Source: Nitrospira_D sp035465795 (GTDB lineage Bacteria > Nitrospirota > Nitrospiria > Nitrospirales > Nitrospiraceae). Taken from it: DNA of 64,000 nucleotides. The position numbers were made by a program, and so were the translations under genes. The stretch is taken from assembly GCF_049546785.1 (NCBI RefSeq), contig NZ_JBMWAN010000002.1:124001-188000 (forward strand). Direction: 5' to 3'. Every line of letters begins with the position of its first letter. Position 1 is the stretch's first letter. The notes under the pieces were generated by a model. It saw nothing but the letters and a program-made list of their open reading frames with translations, ran no database searches and was not told the DNA's origin. Positions 9,235 through 18,161 of this stretch are shown piece by piece.

Positions 9235-9456
9235 TCATGGGTTCCGGATCTTACTCGCGTCCGCTGCGACCGTTCCCTTGACCGCCGGCACGATCAACTC
9301 GGCGAAGCTGCCGCCATGCCCTTTTGGATTCTGCGTCGCCCACTCCGTCAGTCTGGCCGTCGTACGCGTGCCCGTCATGGCGTGATGCCCCTGTTTGAGG
9401 CACCCGCCGGCCAAGGCCTTCGCCCCATCACCCGATCACACGATGCCGGCTTTCAT
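9235..9456 (-). pseudogene. Decayed NADP-oxidoreductase (coenzyme F420-dependent type) fragment
   Basis: Reading minus from an ATG at 9456 with an AAGGAG ribosome site gives MKAGIV, an in-frame TGA (9436-9438), then SGDGAKALAGGCLKQGHH, an MTGTR stretch, ARLTEWATQNPKG, GGSFAE and LIVPAVKGTVAADA before a stop at 9235. This matches the N-terminal Rossmann fold of small F420-dependent NADP-oxidoreductase-like proteins (KVGILGSG...GTRDPAKL...VVLAVKG), but with a premature stop, an internal deletion after SFAE and loss of the C-terminal part. A dead gene is the simplest reading. Family assignment is from memory of the motif order. Confidence 0.6.
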
Positions 9457-9719
9457 GTCGTGCTCCTTGCAGCAGAGCCGTTCGGCACGGCTCAACGGTC
9501 TGATCCGGCAAGAATTCCGGAAGCCTTCTCCTCCAATACCACTGCCGTCAGGCCCGATTCATACCGCCACACAGGATGACGACCTGTGACGGTTCCAACG
9601 CTGATCCGGTTGATGCCGGTGTACCCTCACCAACCGCCTGCCTACTTCACCCGTCTTGCCGATTGTGCTCGTGGAAGCCGAGTGGAAATAGTAGGGAGTC
9701 TCTGTTAAAGAAGTGCCCC

Positions 9720-10223
9720 ATGGGTTACATCGATCATAACCTCCTGCCCGGCGAACAGGTGCTGTTTCGCGCCCATCTGCATTGGAAGGTCTTTCTTGTT
9801 CCGCTGCTCCTGTTCCTGCTCGGCCTTGCCATCGTCGTCGCGGTTGCGATAGTCCGGGGATTCGATCCGTACCTGTCGTCGGCTATCCTCGTGCTTCCCC
9901 TCGGCGCCGTGCTCTCTGCATACCTCAAGCGGCGCTGCTGGGAGTTCGGGGTCACTGACAAGCGCGTCTTAATCAAGACCGGCATTGTCGGCCGTCACAC
10001 CTTGGAAACCCTGCTCACAAAAGTGGAAAACATCGGTGTGGAGCAGACACTGTGGGGACGGCTCTTCAATTTTGGCACCATTTACGTTACCGGCACCGGC
10101 TCCACGCGAGAGACCTTTGCGGGCATTCACGCCCCGCTGGAGTTTCGTAAAGCGATCGAGGCGGCAGCCGTCGCCTTCGAGGAACGGCGTCCCGGTGGAC
10201 GGATACCAGCGGGCCTGACATAA
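9720..10223 (+). CDS. Membrane PH-domain (bPH2) protein
   Basis: 167 residues from the ATG at 9720; the open frame extends further upstream without family-like sequence. Two transmembrane segments (~24-45 and ~52-70) are followed by a bacterial pleckstrin-homology domain of the YdbS/YdbT type: WEFGVTDKRVLIKTGIVGR, then TLLTKVENIGVEQTLWGRL and the TIYVTGTGSTRETFAGI strand region. Such proteins are inner-membrane anchored with the PH fold in the cytoplasm; their molecular role is poorly known. No operon partner is evident; the next gene starts 86 bp later. Confidence 0.85.
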   Translation: MGYIDHNLLPGEQVLFRAHLHWKVFLVPLLLFLLGLAIVVAVAIVRGFDPYLSSAILVLPLGAVLSAYLKRRCWEFGVTDKRVLIKTGIVGRHTLETLLTKVENIGVEQTLWGRLFNFGTIYVTGTGSTRETFAGIHAPLEFRKAIEAAAVAFEERRPGGRIPAGLT

Positions 10224-10309
10224 CTCCCACGCAGGAAATGAAGAGCGGGTCAGGCTCTGCTATCTTCACCTTCGCGAGGTCATGTGAACCCGACCGGAGC
10301 ACGCCGGTG

Positions 10310-10795
10310 ATGATGCGCATCAGACCAGCAGCCGAAACTGATTTCGAGGCGATCCTCAACGTCCAGCAGGCCGCTTTCGGCGAATACACCAACACCTACG
10401 AAGTAAGCGCCTGGACTACGGAAACGCTCGACAGCCTCAAGGAGGATGCCAGGGAGAAACGGATCTTCGTGGCGGAGGCGGACGGGGTCATTGTCGGGTC
10501 GGTGCGCTGTTGGAATGTGGCCGGGGTCTGTGTGATCCGTTTGTTATCGGTGAGTCCCGCCCATCAGAAGCATGGAGTGGGGAAAGCGCTGATGGAGGAA
10601 ATCGAACGGGTCACGACCGATGTCCATAAGTTCTATGCCTGCACCATGCTGCGCACGGCCAGGAACATTCAGTTCTTCCTGAATCTCGGCTACAAGGCGG
10701 AAACCGTGCTGCCCAACCACTACCACCACCTGGATCTCATCTGTTTCGCCAAGTATCGCGAAACAACGACGACCGCACACCCCTCCCCGGCTTGA
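10310..10795 (+). CDS. GNAT-family N-acetyltransferase
   Basis: 161 residues with the start placed at the ATG at 10310 (MMRIRPAAETD), where GNAT homology begins; GTG at 10307 is an alternative. Strand 1 and helix 1 (IRPAAETDFEAILNVQQAAFG) are followed by the acetyl-CoA binding motif A (LLSVSPAHQKHGVGKALMEEIE, with the Q/RxxGxG/A loop as QKHGVG) and a C-terminal motif B ending RNIQFFLNLGYKAE. It should transfer an acetyl group to an amine; the substrate cannot be told from sequence. Confidence 0.85.
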   Translation: MMRIRPAAETDFEAILNVQQAAFGEYTNTYEVSAWTTETLDSLKEDAREKRIFVAEADGVIVGSVRCWNVAGVCVIRLLSVSPAHQKHGVGKALMEEIERVTTDVHKFYACTMLRTARNIQFFLNLGYKAETVLPNHYHHLDLICFAKYRETTTTAHPSPA

Positions 10796-10815
10796 TCATC
10801 AAGAGCCCTGGTCCG

Positions 10816-11049
10816 TCAGAAGATGAACCGCCAGGGCCTCGTTGGTTCAAGCGTCCCCTGGCGTCCTGAGGTCCAGTGAGCAACGCAGGAGATCAGGATC
10901 GCCAGAAGGCCGCGTTTCCCGTCTCCGCATGCGCCGACGTAGGATCGCAGCAGCATGTACCCGCCGAGACCCGCAACGAATACGACCCCCGAGAAGATCT
11001 TGTATCGAAACTGCCAGACTACATTCGCGATCATATAATTCGGCGTCAT
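10816..11049 (-). CDS. Small single-TM hypothetical protein
   Basis: 77 codons on the minus strand with an AGGAAG-like site before the ATG at 11049. A hydrophobic segment (IFSGVVFVAGLGGYMLL, ~residues 18-35) predicts one membrane span; the C-terminal half is not family-like. It lies 9 bp downstream of a broken receiver gene and may be its former operon partner. No family recognised, and the gene may not be translated. Confidence 0.35.
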   Translation of the reverse strand: MTPNYMIANVVWQFRYKIFSGVVFVAGLGGYMLLRSYVGACGDGKRGLLAILISCVAHWTSGRQGTLEPTRPWRFIF

Positions 11050-11058
11050 GGCAACTTC

Positions 11059-11470
11059 CTAGGCTCCATGAGTGCCCCCTTTCTCCAGGCACTCACTCAC
11101 AGCATTGATGAATGGTGCCCCATCAGGCGGAATTACAAACGAGGCGCATGCTCCGGCCTGCTTTAGGTTTTCTTCCGACCACGACCCGTCTTCTGGATAC
11201 CAACCCATCAACGCGATCACCGGCTTCTGATACGAGTCCCGCAGCTGCGTGATGACCGACAAGCCACGCTCACCCTTGTTCTTTGCACCGAGGAACGAGA
11301 CACCCGAACACATCAGCCGGTTCACGTTGGCCTTGAGCCAGGAGTTCAGCGACATAGGGAGCCTCCGCTATGGAGAGGTCGTATCTATTCGCAAACTCCT
11401 TTTCAAGCATGAGCATCTTTGTGATGTTCGGCTCGGATATCGACATGAGCAGACGTTTCTGCGGTCGCAT
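11059..11470 (-). pseudogene. Frameshifted receiver-domain protein
   Basis: A strong ribosome site (GGGAGGAG) precedes an ATG at 11470. The first frame gives receiver strand 1 and helix 1 (KRLLMSISEPNITKML, then YDLSIAEA, AELLAQGQREPADV). After about position 11315 the receiver continues in another frame: CSGVSFLGAKNKGERG, LSVITQLRDSYQKPVIAL and a final helix GAPFINAVSECLEKGG ending at 11059. A one-base indel therefore splits one ~135-residue receiver. The canonical acidic pair and phosphoacceptor Asp also appear to be missing (SISEP, CSGVSF), so it was degenerate or non-phosphorylated before the shift. Confidence 0.6.
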
Positions 11471-12128
11471 TGGGTCTCCTCCCTACAATCAGTTTCGAGC
11501 GCAACAAGTGTGCCTATGGGCAAGCCATGCAATACTCCCTGAAATATCAATGACAATTCTCGGGATTGAATTGTTTCCTCGCGGAGTTGAACCAAGACTA
11601 GAGGAGCGTAGACCACTGTGACGTATCGAATTAGATTCGGCGGAGGATCGTTTCTGATGCGAGGAGGGAAGTCAATGCTCGCCAAAAGAGGAATAAAGAA
11701 GTCGGTTTTTGCGCTTATTGTGAGGGTATGGGTTCCGGGTCATATGCGCGCCGTCAGACCGCGACTTGATGCTCACAATCCTGTCACCCACGGCAAGGTC
11801 GATCTCCAACTGCCCCGGTCCGGTCGCCACGGCCGCTTTGCCTTAAGCCAACCACGCCAAGACAGCGGTGCGCAGAGGCTCCCGACATAGGCAGGATGTC
11901 ACAACGAGGCAACGTTGGATATCGAATCACACACGCCGCACGAGGAGGGAGCGCTGGTGTGGGGTTGCAAGCCCGACCTCCACCTGACCACCTCACTGGA
12001 ATCTGTAAGATCCGGCCCCCTCAACCGGCCCTCACGGCAACTCGCTTCACTCTACGTATTTCTAGAGATTTACATAAGGCCCGGCGTTTTCTATCATTCC
12101 ACCACACCGCTCACAGAGGAGGCCCGCT
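11471..12128. other. Gene-poor stretch upstream of the cytochrome gene
   Basis: No supported gene in ~660 bp. Short frames on both strands lack ribosome sites and family-like sequence; a ~50-codon minus frame near 11680-11840 reads smoothly but starts right after a stop with only a GTG. The right end holds the cytochrome's AGAGGAGG ribosome site. Confidence 0.4.
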
Positions 12129-13547
12129 ATGCTCAAACGTCGTGTTTGGCTCCTGAGTGCCCTCACGATCAGTGTCGTCACGGTAGCAGCCGTCGCCAAC
12201 GGCGCTTCCTCTTTTCTCCCGAATCTCTTTTCCTTTCCCGACCCCAACGGGGTTTTGAAGACCTACAGTTCGACAGGAACAATCGATCTGACCGGTCCGT
12301 TTTTCCAAAGCCTGGGCACCAACGGCCGCAGCTGCGCCAGTTGCCACCAGCCGAGTGATGCCTGGTCCGTGTCCGCCGCGCACGTCGCCGCCCGCTTTGA
12401 ACAGACCAACGGCCTGGACCCGATTTTTCGAACCAACGACGGCTCGAATTGCGATCACAATATCGATACGACTACCGTGGCAGGCCGCAGGCAGGCCTAC
12501 AGCCTGCTGACGGGCCGCGGCTTGATTCGCGTCGCGCTCGACCTGCCCGCCCGCGCCGAGTTCGAAGTGGTCGGCGTCCGCAACCCCTATGCATGCAATG
12601 ACACCTCGACACTGTCCATGTATCGCCGCCCGCTTCCCTCAACCAACCTCCGGTTTCTGAGCACCGTGATGTGGGACGGGCGTGAATCCTCCACTCAGAC
12701 CGGCACACAGCCGATCACGTTCGCAACGGACCCCGGCGATCTGTTGTCGGACCTGGCCCATCAAGCTCTCGACGCGACCAATGGCCACGCACAGGCCACC
12801 ACACCGCTCACCCCGCAACAGCAGCAGCAAATCGTGGCGTTTGAAATGGGGCTTTCGACGGCACAGGCGGTCGACTCCAGCGCCGGGTCGCTTAATTCCC
12901 TCGGTGCGAGCGGCGGCCCCATGACACTGGTCAACCAACCCTTCTACATCGGCATCAATGATCCGCTGGGCCAAAACCCCTACAACACGGCGTTTACCCC
13001 GGTGGTCTTCACGTTGTTTACTCCCGCCTGGGTCAACGCAAGTGCCACTGACGCCATCGCCGCCAGCCGCGCCAGCATCCTGCGAGGGCAGAAGCTGTTC
13101 AACTCGAAACCGATCGACATCAAGAGCGTCGGGGGACTCAATGACGCGACTGGCCTGTCGGTTATCCCGGGAACCTGTGGGACATGCCACGACGCCTTCA
13201 ATGTCGGCAACCATTCGGTCTCCGCGCCGCTGAACATCGGTATCGCCGACGTCGTGAACCCGCTGGACGTCAGTTATCTGCCTGTCATCACACTGCGTCA
13301 GAAAGCAGATCCGACAAAAGAAGTTTCCACGACCGATCCCGGACGGGCAATGGTGACCGGGAAATGGGCGGATATCGGGAAGTTTAAAGGACCGATCCTG
13401 CGCGGGCTTGCCGCGCGCGCGCCCTATTTCCACAATGGCGCTGCGGCGAGTCTCAAGGAAGTCCTTGAGTTCTACGACGTCCGCTTCGACATGAAGCTCA
13501 CGGATCAGGAAAAGGCTGATCTGGTCGCCTTCCTGACTGCGCTGTAG
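12129..13547 (+). CDS. Di-heme c-type cytochrome, MauG/cytochrome c peroxidase-like
   Basis: 472 residues starting at an ATG preceded by AGAGGAGG. A signal peptide (LLSALTISVVTVAAVANGAS) sends it to the periplasm. Two CxxCH heme sites are visible: SCASCHQPSD near residue 70 and GTCGTCHDAF near residue 350, with a large domain between them. The C-terminal block RGLAARAPYFHNGAAASLKEVLEFYDVRF is characteristic of the MauG/CCP-type fold. It likely handles peroxide or accepts electrons in the periplasm; the exact reaction is uncertain because the distal-heme ligands cannot be judged by eye. A 13-bp perfect hairpin follows the stop by ten bases. Confidence 0.85.
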   Translation: MLKRRVWLLSALTISVVTVAAVANGASSFLPNLFSFPDPNGVLKTYSSTGTIDLTGPFFQSLGTNGRSCASCHQPSDAWSVSAAHVAARFEQTNGLDPIFRTNDGSNCDHNIDTTTVAGRRQAYSLLTGRGLIRVALDLPARAEFEVVGVRNPYACNDTSTLSMYRRPLPSTNLRFLSTVMWDGRESSTQTGTQPITFATDPGDLLSDLAHQALDATNGHAQATTPLTPQQQQQIVAFEMGLSTAQAVDSSAGSLNSLGASGGPMTLVNQPFYIGINDPLGQNPYNTAFTPVVFTLFTPAWVNASATDAIAASRASILRGQKLFNSKPIDIKSVGGLNDATGLSVIPGTCGTCHDAFNVGNHSVSAPLNIGIADVVNPLDVSYLPVITLRQKADPTKEVSTTDPGRAMVTGKWADIGKFKGPILRGLAARAPYFHNGAAASLKEVLEFYDVRFDMKLTDQEKADLVAFLTAL

Positions 13548-13557
13548 CAAGGGTGCG

Positions 13558-13600
13558 ATTCCGCCACGGCCCGCCGAAATGATGCGCGCCGTGGCGGAAT
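13558..13600. terminator. Perfect 13-bp inverted repeat after the cytochrome gene
   Basis: ATTCCGCCACGGC at 13558-13570 pairs perfectly with GCCGTGGCGGAAT at 13588-13600 around a 17-nt loop. It lies 10 bp past the cytochrome stop. There is no T-tract, so it may be a non-canonical terminator or an RNA-stabilising hairpin. Confidence 0.6.
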
Positions 13601-13891
13601 GAAGCGAAGCCGATCAAGATCCGGCGGGCATGCCATCCAGGAGCCCTAAGCTCAGCACGCACGTCGGCGCAATCACAACAAGGCCAACCCCGTGGCTTTT
13701 CTCAAAGCTGTAACCCGAGAACCGCTCGTGTTTGAGATGCCCAGGTAGCCCGAGTGAGCAGCCGAACGCTGCCCGGCCCCGACTTCTTATGAGACCAGGG
13801 TTTTCTTGGTGGGCGGCGTCACTTGCGGGGAGGGAGATGTCTCATGCTGAGAGCGCCATCGGTGCTGTCCATGAGACTTGCTGTTCGCTCG

Positions 13892-14278
13892 TCAGGGAGA
13901 GCAGGGTTTCCGCTCCTCTTCCATCAGGTTCATCGTCGCGCTCACGTCGAGTTCGACAAAGACCCCGCAGCGGGCGGTCCAAAATTTCGGACGTGCCGGA
14001 GGTGTCGGCGCCGGCGCCGGCCGTTGCTCCAACTCGGGAATCTGGACCTGGACGTTGACGATCGTGATAGGCGGGGCCTGGGGATAGGCGATGTACGGCC
14101 AAAGGGATATCCCATATAAACCGGGGAAGCGCATCATCGGAGAGGACATCATCCGGCTCTCATACCGCTGCATGGCCGCGCCGCTCACATCACGGGACGC
14201 TCCGCCGGCCCCGGCCTCTGTGCCAAGGACACCAAGCAGCAGCAGGGTTGAAGTCCGGACCCACCGGCCGGCTTTCAT
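13892..14278 (-). CDS. Secreted hypothetical protein
   Basis: 128 residues from the ATG at 14278, chosen because CAGGAGG sits just upstream; the frame is open for 37 more codons without support. A signal peptide (TSTLLLLGVLGTEAGAGG) is followed by a Met/Tyr-rich segment (SRMMSSPMMRFPGLYG, then WPYIAYPQAPPI) and a Pro-rich stretch (RPAPAPTPPARPKFW). No family is recognised. It probably acts in the periplasm or cell envelope. It is transcribed towards the cytochrome gene. Confidence 0.6.
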   Translation of the reverse strand: MKAGRWVRTSTLLLLGVLGTEAGAGGASRDVSGAAMQRYESRMMSSPMMRFPGLYGISLWPYIAYPQAPPITIVNVQVQIPELEQRPAPAPTPPARPKFWTARCGVFVELDVSATMNLMEEERKPCSP

Positions 14279-14571
14279 GCTGACCTCCTGACCATCGGGG
14301 CCTATGAGTCCCGCGTGGAGAATCGCCGGCAAACAATGACATGGTCTGCGCGACTCTTTCAGCATACTACCCGCTACCTCCTTGCTCAAGCCGGCAGAAT
14401 CGGCGCCTGCGCCAATTCGTGGCTGCGAAGCCGGCCGGGCTGGTGAGGAACAGGACCCGCTCCGTTGCCTGTGCTGTGTCTCTCGCGGGCGAAGCGCTCT
14501 GCAGCCAGCTTTCGGCCATCAGCTCTTTTCCGATACGAGATCGGCTTCACGAACGACGAAATAGGGAGATA

Positions 14572-16482
14572 TCACCCCGCAAAGACGAGCAGGCTGTTGG
14601 CCGGGAGGACGAGAGAGGCGGAATAACCGAATTCATGCAGCGGTTGCGGGTCGGCGACCACCAGCCCGCCGTTGCCGACCACGCCGGGATTGAGCCAGTT
14701 TTCGTACACGTCGCTGTTGAAGACCTCGCGCCACGCTCCGCCGTTGGGGAAGCCGATGCGATAGCCGAACCGGTTGAAGGGGGCCAGATGCGCGACCACG
14801 ATGACGTCGTGGCCTTCTCCTTCCACCCAGCGGTGAAACGCCAGGACGCGGTTCTGATCGTGCGCGTGCACCACGCGAAATCCCCGGCCGTGCAAGCCGG
14901 CAGACCGGTGGCGCAGGCGGAGCAGGTCCCGCGTGAAGCGCACATGGTCGAGCATCTGCTTGTCGCCCTGCTCCAGCCCCGCCCAGTAGAGGAGCAGATC
15001 GCGGTGCGAGACGAAATCGTCGGCCCACTGCTTGTCCTCCAGAAACTCCTGTCCCATGAAGAGCATGGGAATGCCCGGCGCGGTGAGACTGAGCCCGGTC
15101 GCGACACGGGCCCGGCTGCGGGCGAACCAGGAGCGGGGATTCGCCGGATCTCCGAGGCGGGCGATGCGCGGCTCCCGGTCGCGGTAGACGATGTCGTGAT
15201 TTTCCGGCCCCTGCACGAAGCGCCACTCTTCCCGGAATCCCTCCGGCCAGAGGCTCCGGCCCAGCCCGGTCATGTTGAGCGGGCGCTCGTCCGGGGAGCT
15301 CGCATTGCCGATGACATCGCGGATCGCGATGCGCAGGCCGTCGGTCAAGGTCGTGTCGAAGCCGGCCCCGTCCGGCGGTTCCTTCACCACGTACGGATTC
15401 ACGTCCCAGTACTCGGCATGGTTCAAAGCCGCGGGCCGGTGGGCGTGCAGCGTGGCGGTAAGGTCCTGGCAAAACCCCCATCCGTGCGGCGCGCCGTCGT
15501 GATCGATGACGCTCACCTGGTCATACCGGAATCCGTCGACGCGGTATTCATCGAGGAAGAATTTGGCGTTCTGGATGAGAAAGTCGCGCACCTCCGGCTT
15601 GGAAAAATCGAATACAAGGCCGCCGGCATGGCCTTTGTCCGTGAAGTAGAGGGAATTCCTCTGTCCCCCGGCGGGCGATTGCCGGTCGAAGAAGTACAGG
15701 CTCTGGTCGCCGAAGTCGCCGCCCGCGTGGTTGTAGACCACGTCGAGGATCACGGCCAGGCCGTGGACATGACAGAGATCCACCAGCGCCTTGAGCTGGT
15801 TCATTTCTCCGCGCAGTTTCTCCGTCCGGTAACGCCGCAGGCCCTTCGCTTCCAGCAGCCGGTTCACTTCGGCGACGTAGGGAGGCAGGTCCGCATCCGC
15901 CACGGCGAAATCCATCTCGGGCGAAAAATAGTCGGTGCCGTTGTAGCCCAGGCTGAAGCTGGTTTGAAATTCCTGAATGGGCATGAGCTGCAGCGCGGTG
16001 ACGCCGAGCCTTGCCAGATAGGGCACCTTGCGCGCGACATCCAGAAACGTGCCTCCTTTGCGCGGCAGGTTCGGCGTGAAGAAGGTGCCGACGTGGAGTT
16101 GGTAGAGGACAAGGTCATCAAAGGGCGGCGTGACGAACCCGGTCTTGTGCCAGGGGAAGTCGGTCTTGCGGACGATGCAGTCGCTGGGAAAGGGCGTCTC
16201 GAGCTCGCGGGCATAGGGATCACGCTTCGGCCCCTCGCCCCCTTCCCCGACGACGTAGAACAGGTAGCGCTGACGGTCCTGGACGCCGGGAATGAAGCCC
16301 CGCCAATGGCCGAACTCGTCGCGTGTCAGCAGGCTGGCGTCGTTGCGTACCCGCTGGTTGAAATCGCCGATTATGTAAACGGCCTTGGCCTGCGGCGCCC
16401 AGCAGCGGAAGGTGGCCCCGCCGGCGACCAGATTGGCCCCCATCGGGGTACCGGGATGGATGTGGTCGAGAGACGCGGGCAT
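14572..16482 (-). CDS. GH13 alpha-amylase-family enzyme with N-terminal CBM48 (branching/trehalohydrolase-like)
   Basis: 636 residues from the ATG at 16482, which has a GGGGGAG site; upstream codons do not look family-like. The N-terminus (GATFRCWAPQAKAVYIIGDF) is a CBM48 beta-sandwich typical of glycogen branching enzymes and maltooligosyl-trehalose hydrolases. The catalytic barrel shows region I DVVYNHAGGDFG, region II DGFRYDQVSV (nucleophile Asp), region III NHAEYWDV (acid/base Glu) and region IV QGPENHDIV (third acid). Which alpha-glucan reaction it performs, branching or hydrolysis, cannot be fixed by eye. No other glycogen gene is in the window. A long plus-strand frame across it (14341-16611) is its antisense shadow. 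Confidence 0.88.
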   Translation of the reverse strand: MPASLDHIHPGTPMGANLVAGGATFRCWAPQAKAVYIIGDFNQRVRNDASLLTRDEFGHWRGFIPGVQDRQRYLFYVVGEGGEGPKRDPYARELETPFPSDCIVRKTDFPWHKTGFVTPPFDDLVLYQLHVGTFFTPNLPRKGGTFLDVARKVPYLARLGVTALQLMPIQEFQTSFSLGYNGTDYFSPEMDFAVADADLPPYVAEVNRLLEAKGLRRYRTEKLRGEMNQLKALVDLCHVHGLAVILDVVYNHAGGDFGDQSLYFFDRQSPAGGQRNSLYFTDKGHAGGLVFDFSKPEVRDFLIQNAKFFLDEYRVDGFRYDQVSVIDHDGAPHGWGFCQDLTATLHAHRPAALNHAEYWDVNPYVVKEPPDGAGFDTTLTDGLRIAIRDVIGNASSPDERPLNMTGLGRSLWPEGFREEWRFVQGPENHDIVYRDREPRIARLGDPANPRSWFARSRARVATGLSLTAPGIPMLFMGQEFLEDKQWADDFVSHRDLLLYWAGLEQGDKQMLDHVRFTRDLLRLRHRSAGLHGRGFRVVHAHDQNRVLAFHRWVEGEGHDVIVVAHLAPFNRFGYRIGFPNGGAWREVFNSDVYENWLNPGVVGNGGLVVADPQPLHEFGYSASLVLPANSLLVFAG

Positions 16483-16632
16483 GGCAGGAACTCCCCCGGA
16501 CAACAGTTCTACACGCTTACGCGAAGCCCACCGGCCGATCCTGACGCCAACGCACGTGGTTGTCAAACAGAGGGATCTACAAACAGCCGCAATAGTGGTC
16601 GCAGGAGATGAGATGGCCAGGGTTGTGTCGGA

Positions 16633-16953
16633 TTACCGGCCCAACTGTGACTTGGCCGCCTCGCTCATCATGTCGGGCTTCCACTGAGGCTCCCACACCA
16701 GATCGACCTCCACCGAGCGCGCATCGCGAATCTCTCCCAGGATGGCCGAGTGCACCATCTCCATCAACAGCTCTTCCATCGGGCAGGCCGGGGTCGTCAT
16801 GGTCATCTTCACGTGCACCACCCCGTCCCGAATTTCCGTCCCATAGACCAGGCCGAGATCGACGATGTTGACTCCCAACTCGGGATCGACGACCTGCCGC
16901 AAGGCGTCGAGTACCCGCGCCTCTGACCCGGAGCTGTGGTTCTGGTGCGTCAT
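16633..16953 (-). CDS. MIP18/DUF59 (SufT/PaaD-like) metal-sulfur cluster assembly factor
   Basis: 106 residues covering the whole small domain: VLDALRQVVDPELGVNIVDLGLVYG, then VHVKMTMTTPACPMEELL with the conserved Cys, and VEVDLVWEPQWKPDMMSE at the end. The family helps mature iron-sulfur or other metalloproteins in the cytoplasm. It starts 4 bp after the stop of the NnrS-like gene, so it is the last gene of the hemerythrin/cupin/NnrS-like run and may help assemble metal centres needed by that pathway; that link is inference. Confidence 0.88.
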   Translation of the reverse strand: MTHQNHSSGSEARVLDALRQVVDPELGVNIVDLGLVYGTEIRDGVVHVKMTMTTPACPMEELLMEMVHSAILGEIRDARSVEVDLVWEPQWKPDMMSEAAKSQLGR

Positions 16954-16957
16954 GCGC

Positions 16958-18103
16958 TCATTCCTTTCCGTCCAGGAAGCCGACAGCCTTCTCTTGGAAC
17001 ATTTCAGATCGTCCTGCTTTGACCGGCGCCACGCGCTCCGCCGGTTTCACCAGAGCCGCCACCGTATTGGCCAGGAACAATAGCAGAGCGAGGGCGTTGA
17101 GCAGGCCGCCGATCTGGCGTCCCGGCAACCAGCCCGCCACGTCGCCGGCGAGGCGCAGCACCAAGGTCGCCTGCAGCAGGACCACATGCGCATAGAACAG
17201 GGGCCGGAAGCTCATCCGGCCTCCGAGCACGGCCGGAAAGATGATCGGCGCATGGGCGAAAATCATGGCGAAGACGAACCCGAGAAAGAAGGCATGCAGC
17301 ATGGCGTCGTACCGGGGCCCTGCCGGCACTCCGCCGAAAACCACCGCCAGGAGTCCGCTGATCCCGAGCCAGGCATACCCGGACAGGAGAGAGACCGCGA
17401 TGAAGCGGGTCAACCCGGCCTGCCGGACGGTGCGCCGGGCGATGTCGTGACGGCCCAGCCACAGGGCCAGTCCCGCCAGCCCCGCCCCGACGACCCGGCC
17501 TCCCCATTCAAACGACATAGCCATCAGGATCAGCCCGGCGAACAGACTTCCGAGCGTGAGCAGAAAGAGGGAATGGCTGGCCCGGGAGAGCAGCTGCAAC
17601 CGGGCCAATTCAAGCCGCTCACCGGCGATCGTCACCACAAGAAAGCCGGCCCACCAAAAGACGACCTGATGGACGGGCCAGCCGAGGAGCCACAGCAGAT
17701 TGCCCATCAGCCAGGCCAGGGCCCCGAACCCCATGGTGACCGTATGGAGATCAGGCCGACGATGGATGATGACGAGGAATATCGCGAGGAGCCCCAGACT
17801 GCCGGCCAGGATCACGGCCTGGGCCGCCTGATACGGCAGGCCGGCGATGAGGGCGAGACCGCCGAGCCCGCTCAAGAGCGGCGCGGCATAGGCCCAACGT
17901 GAGCCCAGAGCCACAGCGCGCTCCAGGCTGATCAGGGTGCCCAAAAACCCGGAGACCATCAGGGGGCCGTGCATCGCCGCCAGAGCGGGAGGCAGGAGGG
18001 GGAGATCCCATCCAAGACGCAGGAGACCGGCCCCCAGGCCGGCCAGAAGCGCAACCATCCCCATGGCCAGCAAGGGCACTCGCTGAGGATGTCGTATGAT
18101 CAT
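16958..18103 (-). CDS. Polytopic membrane protein, NnrS-like
   Basis: 381 residues with about twelve predicted membrane helices. Histidines inside helices (AAMHGPLMVSG, DLHTVTMGFG, MLHAFFLGFVFAMIFAHAP, YAHVVLLQ) are placed as in NnrS, a heme- and copper-containing membrane protein linked to nitric-oxide response. The start at 18103 lacks a strong ribosome site. Neighbours support a nitrosative-stress role: a cupin and a hemerythrin-like gene upstream and a metal-cluster assembly gene 4 bp downstream. The NnrS assignment rests on topology, His pattern and context rather than a long diagnostic motif. Confidence 0.65.
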   Translation of the reverse strand: MIIRHPQRVPLLAMGMVALLAGLGAGLLRLGWDLPLLPPALAAMHGPLMVSGFLGTLISLERAVALGSRWAYAAPLLSGLGGLALIAGLPYQAAQAVILAGSLGLLAIFLVIIHRRPDLHTVTMGFGALAWLMGNLLWLLGWPVHQVVFWWAGFLVVTIAGERLELARLQLLSRASHSLFLLTLGSLFAGLILMAMSFEWGGRVVGAGLAGLALWLGRHDIARRTVRQAGLTRFIAVSLLSGYAWLGISGLLAVVFGGVPAGPRYDAMLHAFFLGFVFAMIFAHAPIIFPAVLGGRMSFRPLFYAHVVLLQATLVLRLAGDVAGWLPGRQIGGLLNALALLLFLANTVAALVKPAERVAPVKAGRSEMFQEKAVGFLDGKE

Positions 18104-18161
18104 CGGCGACCTCGTCCTGTGCCACGCCCCGACGGAGGTCCGTCACGGCGCCATCCCGGCG

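Noticed and set aside
9436..9438. Possible selenocysteine codon in the oxidoreductase fragment
   Set aside because: The fragment also has an internal deletion and lacks its C-terminal part; no SECIS-like hairpin was noticed, so simple decay is more likely.
10867..11092. Other short frames between the acetyltransferase and the broken receiver
   Set aside because: They overlap the small membrane-protein frame on both strands and have no ribosome site or family-like sequence.
14341..16611. A 756-codon plus-strand frame across the GH13 gene
   Set aside because: It is the complement of a gene whose catalytic motifs are all intact on the minus strand; the plus frame has no recognisable protein features and no ribosome site.
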